Translations under genes and position numbers: made by a program | Notes under the pieces: model-generated | What the model saw: the letters and a program-made list of their open reading frames with translations, nothing else | What the model was told of the DNA's origin: nothing | The model's database searches: none | Assembly (NCBI RefSeq): GCF_042681825.1 | Contig: NZ_JBHUGH010000035.1 | Location: 1 to 49,765 of the forward strand | Origin: Halodurantibacterium flavum | Lineage (GTDB): Bacteria; Pseudomonadota; Alphaproteobacteria; Rhodobacterales; Rhodobacteraceae | Reading direction: 5' to 3' | Length of the DNA stretch: 49,765 nt | Shown: piece after piece, positions 1 to 8,285 of the stretch | Layout: each line of letters starts with the position of its first letter | Numbering within the stretch: the first letter of the stretch is position 1

Positions 1-49
1 GCTTCAGCCGCTCCATCTGCTCGTCCGTCAGCCAGAAAAGATTGCTCAT
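1..49 (-). CDS. IS5-family transposase, N-terminal fragment (runs off window)
   Basis: The reading frame starts with ATG at 49-47 and gives MSNLFWLTDEQMERLK before leaving the window. This N-terminus is typical of IS5-family transposases of the IS427/IS1031 type, which cut and paste DNA with a DDE catalytic domain. That domain would lie outside the window. Only 16 residues are visible, so integrity of the gene cannot be judged. Confidence 0.65.
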   Translation of the reverse strand, partial: MSNLFWLTDEQMERLK

Positions 50-126
50 CATGCCCCCCGTCAGCGCGGAGCGCTTGAATCACGCAGGGGCGGCGACATC
101 AAGCCAATCAATGGGTCCTGACCCTA
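1..126 (-). mobile_element. End of an IS5-type insertion sequence, cut by the window edge
   Basis: The minus strand carries the first residues of an IS5-family transposase (positions 49 to 1) preceded by a short leader. The likely terminus is marked by the short inverted repeat GGGTC-CT-GACCC at 113-124. The other end lies outside the window, so target duplication and the exact boundary cannot be checked. The element abuts the catabolic island and could have helped mobilise it, which is inference. Confidence 0.6.
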
Positions 127-185
127 GAGCCCCGCGAAGAAGCAGCCTTGCCGGTAAATAGAGGCGTCCAACTGACGCGAAACAC

Positions 186-199
186 TTGCATGCATGCTT
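186..199 (+). promoter_or_regulatory. Candidate MarR operator site A, upstream of marR
   Basis: ATGCATGCTT at 190-199 matches the motif AWGCATGCTK. It directly follows TTGCAT (186-191), which could serve as a -35 element. The hexamer GCATGC occurs twice, overlapping, so GCATGCATGC (188-197) is a perfect palindrome. The site is about 90 bp before the marR start, a place expected for autoregulation. The rest of 127-285 shows nothing else I can name. Confidence 0.5.
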
Positions 200-285
200 T
201 AATTGGTTGAAACCGGTCTGAACCGTAGGCGGAGGCGAACTGTGGCAAGCCATCGGCATACGAAAGCAATGAAGGAATCGAGGCA

Positions 286-810
286 ATGAAAGATCAAACT
301 GCACCACGACCGCTCGAAACTTTGGATGCGGAAAACCTCCATCGGGTTCTGACAGAACATCCTGCGCATCTGATTCGGCGCAGCTACCAGATCTTTCTGT
401 ATTGCTTCGACGAGGCCATGGCTGGGCTGAAGCTGTCACCGGTGACCTGGATCATGCTGGCAACAGCGCACAGTTTTCCGGGCCTGTCGGTCACCGAGGT
501 GGCCCGGCGCGCCGCGATAGACAGGGCCAGTTGCGGACGCGCAGCTACCGCGTTGGAAAAACGCGGGCTGGTCCGGATCAAGATGAGCGAGTCAGACGGC
601 CGACAGAAATTGCTCGACCTGACCCCTGCGGGGGAGGCGTTGGTCGCCAAGGGATTTGGTCGGATCGAGAATTTGAGGGCGCTGCTCGTGGGGCAACTCG
701 ATGCGGAGGAGCAGAGGCAGTTCATGACATCGCTGACGACCTTTGTCCAGCGATCAAGCAATCACGTGCGTGCCTCGATCCCTCAGCCGCTGGAAACCGA
801 CAACTTTTGA
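286..810 (+). CDS. MarR-family transcriptional regulator
   Basis: This 174-residue protein has the MarR layout: an N-terminal dimerisation helix, a winged helix-turn-helix at about residues 65-125 (including SVTEVARRAAIDRASCGRAA and a DGRQKLLDLT wing), and a C-terminal helix. MarR proteins usually repress catabolic genes and release DNA when a phenolic or CoA-thioester ligand binds. GAAGGA at 271-276 is a suitable ribosome binding site. It is the only regulator in the catabolic island and sits at its edge, so it probably controls the P450, dioxygenase and TRAP units through the AWGCATGCTK sites. The family call is firm; ligand and targets are inferred. Confidence 0.88.
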   Translation: MKDQTAPRPLETLDAENLHRVLTEHPAHLIRRSYQIFLYCFDEAMAGLKLSPVTWIMLATAHSFPGLSVTEVARRAAIDRASCGRAATALEKRGLVRIKMSESDGRQKLLDLTPAGEALVAKGFGRIENLRALLVGQLDAEEQRQFMTSLTTFVQRSSNHVRASIPQPLETDNF

Positions 811-861
811 CGACCGCCACAGTAATTCAGCGGCCGCCTTCGACCGGGATGCTGTCGTGTT

Positions 862-1719
862 TCAGACGACGCCGATCTCCATTGCCCCGATCCGGTCAAC
901 CCAGGCGTGGATCCTGCTGCCCGGCCTGACCTGCCCGACACCCTCGGGCGTGCCAGTGAAGATGACATCTCCCACTTCCAGCGTGTAGAACCGGCTGGCC
1001 ATCTCGATCAGTTCCGGCACGCTGAGCACCAGATCGCGGGTATTCGCCTTCTGCCGGTTTACCCCATCGACCCTGAGTTCGAAGTCGAGTTGCGACGGAT
1101 CGGGAATCTCATCTGCGGTAACGAGCCAGGGGCCGAGCACCGAATAGCTGTCTATGGACTTTCGCATGCTCCGTTCCTCAGCGCCGCGCACCGTCATGTC
1201 GAGCCCAATCGTATAACCCGCGATATGCTCCAGCGCTCTCTCTGCTGGCACCCGGTCGGCGCGGCGGCCGATGACCACCGCTAGTTCGATCTCGTGGTCG
1301 GTCCGGCGGTCGGGGAAGCGCAGCGCCACCGGCTCGGAAGGGCCGATGAGACTGCTCGTGGCCTTGAGAAAGAGGCCCGTCTCGTGGATGACGCGGACTT
1401 GGGCGGCGTTGTTCTGGTGCAATTCCTTCTGTTCGCGCGCCTCCTCAAGGTGCTTGACGTAGTTTACGGGCGCCGCGACCAGCTTGCCGGGATTGGCGAC
1501 CGGCGAATCGAAGGCCACGGTCGAAACGGGCTTGCGCGCACCGGTCTTTGCAGCCTCGCTGAAAGCCGGCACCAACTGGTCGAGATGGGCGATCATCGGA
1601 TCGTGCCGCGGCAGCGGGTAGCGCATCTGCGGCAACAGGTCGAGGGCTTGGGTTACATCAACAACCTCATCGCCTTCGATGAGGCCGATGCGGATTTTGT
1701 CGAAACGGCAGATCTTCAT
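862..1719 (-). CDS. Fumarylacetoacetate hydrolase (FAH) family protein
   Basis: This 285-residue protein has an N-terminal cap region and a C-terminal FAH fold. Likely metal ligands are E143 and E145 in DHEIELAVVIG and D174 in GLDMT; the late motif GDVIFTGTPEGVG (250-262) is diagnostic. The family hydrolyses or decarboxylates 2,4-dioxo acids released after aromatic ring cleavage. It is last in the leftward cluster after the P450 and converges on marR. A second FAH gene at 11315 belongs to a different subgroup, so the two probably act on different intermediates. The exact substrate cannot be read from the sequence. Confidence 0.85.
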   Translation of the reverse strand: MKICRFDKIRIGLIEGDEVVDVTQALDLLPQMRYPLPRHDPMIAHLDQLVPAFSEAAKTGARKPVSTVAFDSPVANPGKLVAAPVNYVKHLEEAREQKELHQNNAAQVRVIHETGLFLKATSSLIGPSEPVALRFPDRRTDHEIELAVVIGRRADRVPAERALEHIAGYTIGLDMTVRGAEERSMRKSIDSYSVLGPWLVTADEIPDPSQLDFELRVDGVNRQKANTRDLVLSVPELIEMASRFYTLEVGDVIFTGTPEGVGQVRPGSRIHAWVDRIGAMEIGVV

Positions 1720-1829
1720 TTCTGCTCCTGTAAAGATAGGTCCTGTTCATACGGGCCGGTGTGTGCCGGCCCGCCTCCTCGGGCGAAGCCACCTTCGCCG
1801 CGCGCTTGGATGCTCCCTGCCTTTGCGGT

Positions 1830-3074
1830 TCAAGCGAGCTTTACGGGGAACTTCTCAAGACCCCTGAAGCGCGTGTTGCGCTGGAAACGAGCCTTCCCGT
1901 TGCGGGTCAGGGTCGGCAGTTCCTTCAGCACGGTGGGAATGGCGATCGAAGCCTCCATTCTGGCCAGCGGCCGACCCAGGCAAACATGAATCCCAGCGCC
2001 AAAACCGACATGATTGTTCGGGCGGCGTGACAGGTTCAGCTTGTTGGGGTTCTCGAACACACGTTCGTCCCGGTTCGCTGAGGCCTGGCACAGCACCACC
2101 TCGGTGCCGGCCTGGATCGTGCCGTTGCCGCTCTCCAGTTCCACATCCTGCGTCGTGCGCCGGCCCTGAAGCTGCAGGGGCGTGATGAAGCGGATCAGCT
2201 CTTCGAGAGCCGTAGCGACAGGGACCTCGCCGTCACGTAGTTGCCCCAGACTTTCGGGGTCTTCCATCAGGAAATGGATCGACTGCGATATGAGGTTTGT
2301 GGTGGTCTCATGGCCGCCGTTCAGCGTCACGATGCACATGTGCAGGATTTCGTCGTCGCTGACTTCGACCCCGTCGCGCTGAGCGGCTGCCATGGCGCAG
2401 AGGATACTTTCGCTCGGGTCGATCGAGGAGCGCGCCTTGATCTCGCCGAGAAATGGCGCTAGGTAACTCTTAAACTCGGTCACCGACGCATGACCGTCGT
2501 CGATCGCTTCCTGCGGCACCTTGGGGTTGAGCGGGAACAGCACCTTGCGACCCACGGCCTGGATGTAGTTGGCGTCCTCGACCGGCACACCGATGACCTT
2601 GCAGATCAGCGCAACTGGAATGCGGAAGGCGAAATCGTGCACGAAATCAAACTCGCCCATCTCCTTGACCTTCTTGATTTCACGGTCGACCACCTCCTGA
2701 GTGAAGGCGGAAAGGGACTGGATGGACGTCTGTGAGAAGAACGGGTTGACGATGTTGCGCAGCCGGTCGTGATCGGGGTTGTCGCGGAACAACATAGTCG
2801 AGGTGTGATGCTCGAGCAGCGGGCCCTCGCCGAAACGCTTGCAGAACTGTTCGCCTTTGTAGACAAGGCCCGTCAGGTCGCGCCAGATCTGGCGCACGTC
2901 GTCATAGCGGGTCAGAAGAATGCTGCCGTCTTCTTGCTGGTGAACCGGATCGCCATCGCGCAGAAGTCGGAAATACTTGCTGGGATCGTCGAAATAATCA
3001 TCCGGCGGGCTGAAAAGATTGATAGCGCGAGCTCGCTCTGCAAGCGACGTTTCGATTGTCTTGCTAGCGGTCAT
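1830..3074 (-). CDS. Cytochrome P450 monooxygenase (class I bacterial type)
   Basis: The protein is 414 residues from the ATG at 3074, chosen because GGGAGGAG precedes it; an in-frame ATG 19 codons earlier would run through the promoter. Hallmarks are the I-helix NGGHETTT (252-259), ExxR at 292-295 and the haem loop FGAGIHVCLG (358-367) with thiolate C365. It has no membrane anchor, so it is soluble and needs a ferredoxin and reductase. No dedicated P450 redox partner is present in the window. With the adjacent aldehyde dehydrogenase it may oxidise a methyl or alkyl substituent; substrate unknown. Confidence 0.93.
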   Translation of the reverse strand: MTASKTIETSLAERARAINLFSPPDDYFDDPSKYFRLLRDGDPVHQQEDGSILLTRYDDVRQIWRDLTGLVYKGEQFCKRFGEGPLLEHHTSTMLFRDNPDHDRLRNIVNPFFSQTSIQSLSAFTQEVVDREIKKVKEMGEFDFVHDFAFRIPVALICKVIGVPVEDANYIQAVGRKVLFPLNPKVPQEAIDDGHASVTEFKSYLAPFLGEIKARSSIDPSESILCAMAAAQRDGVEVSDDEILHMCIVTLNGGHETTTNLISQSIHFLMEDPESLGQLRDGEVPVATALEELIRFITPLQLQGRRTTQDVELESGNGTIQAGTEVVLCQASANRDERVFENPNKLNLSRRPNNHVGFGAGIHVCLGRPLARMEASIAIPTVLKELPTLTRNGKARFQRNTRFRGLEKFPVKLA

Positions 3075-3102
3075 TGACTCCTCCCGATATTGAACTTGGA
3101 CG

Positions 3103-3131
3103 ACCATAGATGATCCTAAGCATGCTGTCAA
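3103..3131 (-). promoter_or_regulatory. P450 promoter with candidate MarR operator site B
   Basis: On the minus strand a perfect -35 TTGACA (3131-3126) and -10 TATGGT (3108-3103) are separated by 17 bp. The motif AAGCATGCTG (3118-3127) overlaps the -35 by two bases and fills the start of the spacer. Binding there would block RNA polymerase, so a repressor role is expected. The start codon is about 30 bp downstream of the -10. Confidence 0.6.
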
Positions 3132-3269
3132 TTTTCACGGTCGCTCGGAACCGCTTGGCGGCGTTCTGGCTCACAGGACGCATTCAGGTCGTTGCGATAG
3201 GCCCAAAAACGCGAGGGCCACGAGGAAAACCCGTGGGCTTTGCCTTGGATCCCGGTCTCGGGCCTTCTC

Positions 3270-4724
3270 TTACAGCGGATATTGCTGAGTCGGCTGTTCG
3301 ATCGTCAGCCATTTCAACTCTGTGAACTCGTCGATCACTGCCTGGCTGTCGAACCTGCCCCAACCGCTGGACTTCGTCCCACCATAGGGGGCTTGGGCCT
3401 CGTTAGCCACGGTCGCGCCGTTAATGTGCACCGAACCGGACTGGATGCGCATGGCCACATCGAGCGCACGCGTCATGTCGGTGCCAAATACGGCGGCCGA
3501 GAGACCGTATTCGGTATCGTTGGCCACCTGCACCGCTTCGTCCGCGCCCTTGACACGTATCACTTGCAAGATCGGACCGAAGGCTTCCTCGGAATATATG
3601 CGCATAGCTGGCGTGACGCCATCGATCACGGTGGCTGCCATCAGTGTGCGTTCCGCGCGACCCCCGGAACGTATCTTCGCGCCCTTGGCGACCGCGTCGT
3701 CGAGCAGGGCGTTCAGCCGGTCGGCAGCACCCTGGCTGACCACCGGGCCAAGCGCGCAGGCCGACTGGCTGCGCGGATCACCTGCCTGCAGCTGGGCCGC
3801 GCGCGCAGCGAGCTTGTCCACAAACGCATCGGCAATGGCCTCATCGACGATGACGCGCTCGGTCGTCATGCAAATCTGGCCCTGATAGAGGAAAGCGCCG
3901 AAAATCGTGGCATTCACCGCACCGTCGATATCGGCATCCTCAAGCACCACCATCGGCGACTTGTCGCCGAGCTCCAGCAGGCAGCGCTTGAGATGGCGGC
4001 CACATTTCTCGCCGATGATCCGGCCCACATGCGTTGAGCCGGTGAAGTTGACGCGCCGAACTGCCGGATGGGCAATCATCGTCTCCACAACCTCGGGCGC
4101 GTCCTTCGGATCGTTGGTCACGAAGTTAAGCGTTCCGGCGGCGAAACCTGCGGCATAGACGGACTCTGCCACCAGCGCATGGGTCTTGGGCGAGGTCTCC
4201 GATGCACGGAAGACAACCGTGTTGCCGCACATCAGTGGATAGGCGATGGCCCGCGCCGCCAGCACGATCGGCCCGTTCCACGGCACGATCGACAGGATCA
4301 CGCCGACGGGCTGACGCAGGGTCATCGACAGTGTGCCAGGCTTGTCCGAGGGGATGGTGCTGCCCTGAACCTGGGTGGTCATCGCGGCGGCCTCGCGGAA
4401 GACATTCGCCGCAAGCATGACGTTGAACCGCGCCCAGAGATCGCCTGCCCCGACCTCGCCCTTCATGGCGATGACGAAATCTTCGGTGTGCTTCTCGATC
4501 TCATCAGCGGCCTTCAGCAGCAGCGCGCGCCGCTGCCCGGGTCCCGTCTGCGACCAGGATGCAAAGGCGCGTTCGGCCGATTCGATCGCCGCCAGAGCAT
4601 CCTGCGGCGTGGCCGCTGCGCCCTGGGTCACCACCTCGCCGCTGAACGGCGAGCGGCGCTCGAATGTGGCGTTGCCGGTGGCGCTCCGGGCCTCATTGTC
4701 GATATAGAGTTGAATGTCGTTCAT
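3270..4724 (-). CDS. NAD(P)-dependent aromatic aldehyde dehydrogenase
   Basis: This 484-residue ALDH has the usual family length. Visible residues are the oxyanion N150 (VPWNGP), the cofactor loop FTGS (227-230), the general base E251 in LELGDKSP and the nucleophile C285 in GQICMTTER. Overall it resembles salicylaldehyde, vanillin or benzaldehyde dehydrogenases more than aliphatic ones. It would oxidise an aldehyde to the acid in the cytoplasm, a plausible step after P450 hydroxylation. It has its own 157-bp upstream gap (4725-4881), where I see no GCATGC motif. Substrate preference is inferred from family resemblance. Confidence 0.88.
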   Translation of the reverse strand: MNDIQLYIDNEARSATGNATFERRSPFSGEVVTQGAAATPQDALAAIESAERAFASWSQTGPGQRRALLLKAADEIEKHTEDFVIAMKGEVGAGDLWARFNVMLAANVFREAAAMTTQVQGSTIPSDKPGTLSMTLRQPVGVILSIVPWNGPIVLAARAIAYPLMCGNTVVFRASETSPKTHALVAESVYAAGFAAGTLNFVTNDPKDAPEVVETMIAHPAVRRVNFTGSTHVGRIIGEKCGRHLKRCLLELGDKSPMVVLEDADIDGAVNATIFGAFLYQGQICMTTERVIVDEAIADAFVDKLAARAAQLQAGDPRSQSACALGPVVSQGAADRLNALLDDAVAKGAKIRSGGRAERTLMAATVIDGVTPAMRIYSEEAFGPILQVIRVKGADEAVQVANDTEYGLSAAVFGTDMTRALDVAMRIQSGSVHINGATVANEAQAPYGGTKSSGWGRFDSQAVIDEFTELKWLTIEQPTQQYPL

Positions 4725-4881
4725 GATTTCCTCGCTGGACAGTAAAAAGCCGGCCCCTATCTGCCGATATGCTTGTTGCAGACAAGAGGCGTTGCCGGTC
4801 GTGCATCGAATTATCCTTGACGCCCCGCGCTGGGGGCCCAGAAACCGCTACAGGTTTCAAACGCCCCTCTACGCGATCCCG

Positions 4882-5715
4882 TCAGGCCTTGCCGAAAGCC
4901 TCGACGAGTTCGCCGCCCATGTTGGGCGATGCAAAGCCCCGCATGCCGATACCACCATCGAAGTTCAGCACGCCGCCGGTGCCCGGCGCGTTGTCGCGGC
5001 GGTTGGCAAAGAAGACATAGGCACCGGCATACTCAGGCGCGTGGAACGCTCGCTCCAACGGAAGCATCTGTTTCATCAGGTCGTCAAGCGGCAGGTCCGA
5101 GAACTTGGCCCCCTGTTGCGAAAGCGAATTGAGACCGGCGAGGTTGCTTCCTCCGATGCCACCAGGCGCAACACCGTTCACGCGCACATGAGGCGCGAAT
5201 TCATGCGCCATCTGCTTGATCATGCCCACCACGGCATGTTTCGTCGCCGTATAGAGCACACCGCCACCGCCCGGATAGAAAGCCGCGTTCGATGCGGTGA
5301 AGATCATGTGCCCTTTGGTCTTGTAAAGCTCGGGCAGAGCCGCCTTGGCTCCCAGAACATAGCCCTTGACGTTGATGGCAAACATCTCGTCAAAGGCGGC
5401 AGAGAGGGCGTCTTCCTCGGTCGTGACCATGGACTTGGAGTAGTCCCAGACCCCGGCGTTGCCGATGAATGTGTCGAGCTGGCCGAAGGCCTTGACGCAT
5501 TCGGAAACGGCCCGCTTGTTGTCGGCCATCTCGCGAACATCGCCGGCCACGCCGATGACCTTGTCGCCGAGCACCTTCCTCACCTCATCAATACGCTCCT
5601 GCGAGCGGTCGAAGATGGCGACGCGCGCGCCCTCTTGCACGAAACGTTCGACAATGGCCCGGCCTAGACCGGACCCGCCGCCCGTCACGAGGGCCACTTG
5701 ATCCTTGAGTTGCAT
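4882..5715 (-). CDS. cis-Dihydrodiol dehydrogenase (SDR family, BphB/NahB-like)
   Basis: This 277-residue short-chain dehydrogenase has TGGGSGLG (11-18) for NAD binding, NAG at 86-88 and catalytic S142, Y155 and K159. The GGVLYTATKHA segment and C-terminal VLNFDGG region resemble cis-dihydrodiol dehydrogenases of the biphenyl, toluene and naphthalene pathways. It would rearomatise the cis-dihydrodiol made by the dioxygenase to a catechol-type diol with reduction of NAD+. GGGAGGAA precedes the ATG. Its position directly after the dioxygenase and ferredoxin genes strongly supports this role. Confidence 0.88.
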   Translation of the reverse strand: MQLKDQVALVTGGGSGLGRAIVERFVQEGARVAIFDRSQERIDEVRKVLGDKVIGVAGDVREMADNKRAVSECVKAFGQLDTFIGNAGVWDYSKSMVTTEEDALSAAFDEMFAINVKGYVLGAKAALPELYKTKGHMIFTASNAAFYPGGGGVLYTATKHAVVGMIKQMAHEFAPHVRVNGVAPGGIGGSNLAGLNSLSQQGAKFSDLPLDDLMKQMLPLERAFHAPEYAGAYVFFANRRDNAPGTGGVLNFDGGIGMRGFASPNMGGELVEAFGKA

Positions 5716-5748
5716 TGCGTTCCTCCCTGTGGTTTCTGGATTTCGATA

Positions 5749-6054
5749 TCAGCACTCGACGTAGATGAAGTCGCCATCGACCTTTGCTGGGAACACCTTG
5801 AGGGCCGCGCAAGCAGGCAGCGCCTTCACTTTGCCTGTGCGAACGCAGAACTTCGCAAAGTGCAGGCTGCACTCGACGACGCCATCCTCGAGAAAACCGT
5901 CGGCCAAAGACCAGGTGTCGTGCGTACAGGTATCCTGAACTGCATGCACTTCTCCGTCCAGGTTGCAGATCAGGATGGGCTCTGGCCCGCCGTCGAACTG
6001 CCTCATTTCTCCCGCCGGCAAATCCGCCAGCGGGAAGGCCTTCATCCACGTCAT
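5749..6054 (-). CDS. Rieske-type ferredoxin of the ring-hydroxylating dioxygenase
   Basis: This 101-residue protein is the length of BphF/NahAb ferredoxins. The Rieske [2Fe-2S] ligands are C43 and H45 (CTH) and C62 and H65 (CSLH). It carries electrons from a reductase to the oxygenase. The ATG at 6054 is the only sensible start; a longer frame upstream is not conserved-looking and overlaps the beta-subunit gene. No ferredoxin reductase gene occurs in the window, so one must be supplied from elsewhere. Confidence 0.92.
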   Translation of the reverse strand: MTWMKAFPLADLPAGEMRQFDGGPEPILICNLDGEVHAVQDTCTHDTWSLADGFLEDGVVECSLHFAKFCVRTGKVKALPACAALKVFPAKVDGDFIYVEC

Positions 6055-6065
6055 TGTTACTCCTG

Positions 6066-6623
6066 TCAAAAGAAGAAGCTGAGATTGTTCGAAAGGATCG
6101 TGCTCTGATCGATCAGGATCTTGCGGCGAGAAATCTCGAACCCGGGTTCGGTATCGACCCGGCGCAACACGTCCTGGCGCTCGCAGGCAAAGACATCGAG
6201 CTGGCGCTCCTGCCGCGTTCGATAGACCATAACCGCCGAAACGACATTCAGCGTCATTTCGTCCTCGGGCGCGATCATGACGTTGCTGATCAGATAGCGT
6301 ACGCGCGAGGCCGGGTTCTCGGACCAACCTACATCCGACATGATCTTGCGGATCCGGCCCTTCATCGTGTGCCAGTTGTCGTCGAAATGGGCAAATCCGT
6401 CTTCGTCAGTGTATTCCTGTGCAACCTCACGCATTATCTTGGTCGAGCGGATCGGCATCCAGTAACGTATGTCCTGCGACAGAAGACTGAACCACTCCTG
6501 ATAGCGACGATCTGTTAGAAGCTTGGCCTCCCAGAACAGGAACTGTTCGACCTCGTGCTGAAGCTCCAGCGAAACGGCCTTCGGCTTGGTTGCAAAGGTG
6601 GTCTTGAATTGTTCATCGAGCAT
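6066..6623 (-). CDS. Aromatic-ring-hydroxylating dioxygenase, beta subunit
   Basis: The protein is 185 residues from the ATG at 6623, selected because GGGAGG lies just upstream; a second ATG six codons earlier would overlap that site. It has the small NTF2-like fold of BphA2-type beta subunits (recognisable EVEQFLFWEAKLLTDRRY near residue 25 and RVRYLISNV in the middle). The beta subunit forms the alpha3-beta3 hexamer and has no metal. It lies between alpha subunit and ferredoxin, the normal operon order. Confidence 0.92.
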   Translation of the reverse strand: MLDEQFKTTFATKPKAVSLELQHEVEQFLFWEAKLLTDRRYQEWFSLLSQDIRYWMPIRSTKIMREVAQEYTDEDGFAHFDDNWHTMKGRIRKIMSDVGWSENPASRVRYLISNVMIAPEDEMTLNVVSAVMVYRTRQERQLDVFACERQDVLRRVDTEPGFEISRRKILIDQSTILSNNLSFFF

Positions 6624-6707
6624 GTTTTCCTCCCATGGCAAGAACCTGCCCGCCGTATCCGGCGGGCGGGAAATTTCACGTTGCGGCCTTCCCTGCCGCC
6701 ATTGGTG

Positions 6708-8072
6708 CTATTCTGCCGCTTGCAGCTTCTGTTGACTCGCTTGCATGCAGGTACGCAAGTCTGGCGCGGTCATGATCTGGGTCCAGTAGCGGTACAAACC
6801 ACGCGCAGATTCCTCGCTGTAGGTGTAGGCGAAGCTTTGCCCTGGGAAGCCCTCAAGGTTCTCGGTCGACACCGATCGCTGACCCATCTCGATGTTGAAC
6901 TTCTGCTGCTGGGCTACATGTCCCCGAAGAACCTGTTGGATGTCGCACCAGTTCTCGCCGTCGTCCTGCTCGAACACGCCACCCGCCGAGAAGGTGCGCG
7001 ACACGTTGCGGCGCCATTCCTCCTTGATTTCGTCAGGCGCAGTCTTGTCGACGATCGTGAAGGTCCAGACCTCAATCTCGTTCGGCCCGCGCGGCTGCCA
7101 CATGCGGACCGTGTTGATCCCGGTCAGGAACGACAGATTCGGAAAGATATTGCAGTGGCAAAGATTCACATCCGTCCGCCCCTTGCCCAGACGACGCGTG
7201 GCCTCCTCATAAGCAGGCCCAGACGTGAGGTATTCGGTGACCTTCGGCCCAAGGATGGTCATGTAGAACATTGGGTTGCGCAGAAACAGTCCGCAACCAT
7301 GACCGTTCGACATGTGGACGTTCAGGCCCTCGGTCGGCGGAGCGACCTGGGAAAGATCTACATCCTCAGGCACGCCCGCCATGATGCCGGACAGATGCGA
7401 GGTGGTTCCCGCATGATAGGCGTCTGAAGCGAACTGTTCGGCCGCGAACTTCCAGTTGCAGGGGATGACCCATTTCTGGATGCCCGGCAGCGCCTCGGTG
7501 CCCTCTTCGCAACGGTCGAGCATCAGGTCCATATAGAACTTGGCCTCGCCGAGATATTCGTCGAGCGAAGGCGCGTCAGCGTCCCAGTTGGCGAAGATCA
7601 GGCCTTTGTAGCTCTCGACCCGCGCCTGCTTGGGCCCCCAGTCCTTCTTGCTCAGGCAGCCACCAAATGCCTCTTGCTCCATCGGCACGCTGACCAGATC
7701 GCCGCCCTGGCTATATGCCCAGCCATGATAGGTGCAGGTGAAGGATTTGGCGTTGCCCGAGTCCGCCCGACAGATGCGCATGCCACGATGACGACACTGA
7801 TTCAGGAAGACACGGATGCTGCTGTCCTTCTGACGCACTACGACGACCGGGTCCTCACCGATGTATGCGGTCATGAAATCACCCGGCTTAGGAAGCTGGG
7901 TCTCATGGCCCATGCAGACCCAGGTGCGCGCGAAAATGCGTTCGAGCTCGAGGTGATAAAGCGCCTCGTCCGTATAAATCTTCGGGTCGTAAACGCCGGC
8001 CTTCTCGTCGATCATCGCGAGAATTTCAGCATTGGAATACGCGCCCGAGGCGCCTCTCGTGCTGGCACTCAT
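6708..8072 (-). CDS. Aromatic-ring-hydroxylating dioxygenase, alpha subunit (biphenyl/toluene type)
   Basis: This 454-residue catalytic subunit carries Rieske ligands C93, H95, C113 and H116. The mononuclear iron is held by H220 and H226, with bridging D217 in EQFASDAYH, plus an acidic ligand at D370/D371 in FEQDDGENW. It lines up well by eye with biphenyl dioxygenase BphA1, including FLNQCRHRGMRICR and KWVIPCNWKFAAEQF. Such enzymes add O2 to an aromatic ring to give a cis-dihydrodiol. The exact substrate is not readable; biphenyl, alkylbenzenes or phenyl-acids are all possible. First gene of the leftward dioxygenase operon. Confidence 0.95.
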   Translation of the reverse strand: MSASTRGASGAYSNAEILAMIDEKAGVYDPKIYTDEALYHLELERIFARTWVCMGHETQLPKPGDFMTAYIGEDPVVVVRQKDSSIRVFLNQCRHRGMRICRADSGNAKSFTCTYHGWAYSQGGDLVSVPMEQEAFGGCLSKKDWGPKQARVESYKGLIFANWDADAPSLDEYLGEAKFYMDLMLDRCEEGTEALPGIQKWVIPCNWKFAAEQFASDAYHAGTTSHLSGIMAGVPEDVDLSQVAPPTEGLNVHMSNGHGCGLFLRNPMFYMTILGPKVTEYLTSGPAYEEATRRLGKGRTDVNLCHCNIFPNLSFLTGINTVRMWQPRGPNEIEVWTFTIVDKTAPDEIKEEWRRNVSRTFSAGGVFEQDDGENWCDIQQVLRGHVAQQQKFNIEMGQRSVSTENLEGFPGQSFAYTYSEESARGLYRYWTQIMTAPDLRTCMQASQQKLQAAE

Positions 8073-8154
8073 TTGAATTTCCTCCCGTTGGCGTCAAGAT
8101 TCGGCATGTTCGCCTCCCGTATCTCGCGAACCACAGCCTCAATCATGACTCTTA

Positions 8155-8168
8155 ATGCATGCTGACAA
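8155..8168 (-). promoter_or_regulatory. Candidate MarR operator site C at the dioxygenase promoter
   Basis: ATGCATGCTG (8155-8164) matches AWGCATGCTK. On the minus strand TTGTCA (8168-8163) is a -35-like element overlapping the motif by two bases, the same register as at the P450 promoter. The -10 is weak. It lies about 85 bp before the dioxygenase alpha start. Confidence 0.5.
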
Positions 8169-8183
8169 TCACGGCAATAAAAA

Positions 8184-8219
8184 AAGCATGCTTCCAATAT
8201 TGTCGGGATCAGCTATAAA
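8184..8219 (+). promoter_or_regulatory. Candidate MarR operator site D and -10 of the TRAP operon
   Basis: AAGCATGCTT (8184-8193) is a perfect 10-bp palindrome within an A-rich run. A good -10, TATAAA (8214-8219), follows on the plus strand without a clear -35. The motif sits where a -35 would be. With site C it makes a divergent control region for dioxygenase and transporter genes. Confidence 0.45.
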
Positions 8220-8285
8220 AAGCCGGTGCAGAGGCTTGGGGACTGGAGGCCGCTGGACGGAGGTCGCAACACAGGGAGGATGCGA

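Noticed and set aside
3220..3250. Possible terminator hairpin (CCACG/CGTGG) after the aldehyde dehydrogenase gene
   Set aside because: Only five pairs and no T-run on the relevant strand; too weak to annotate.
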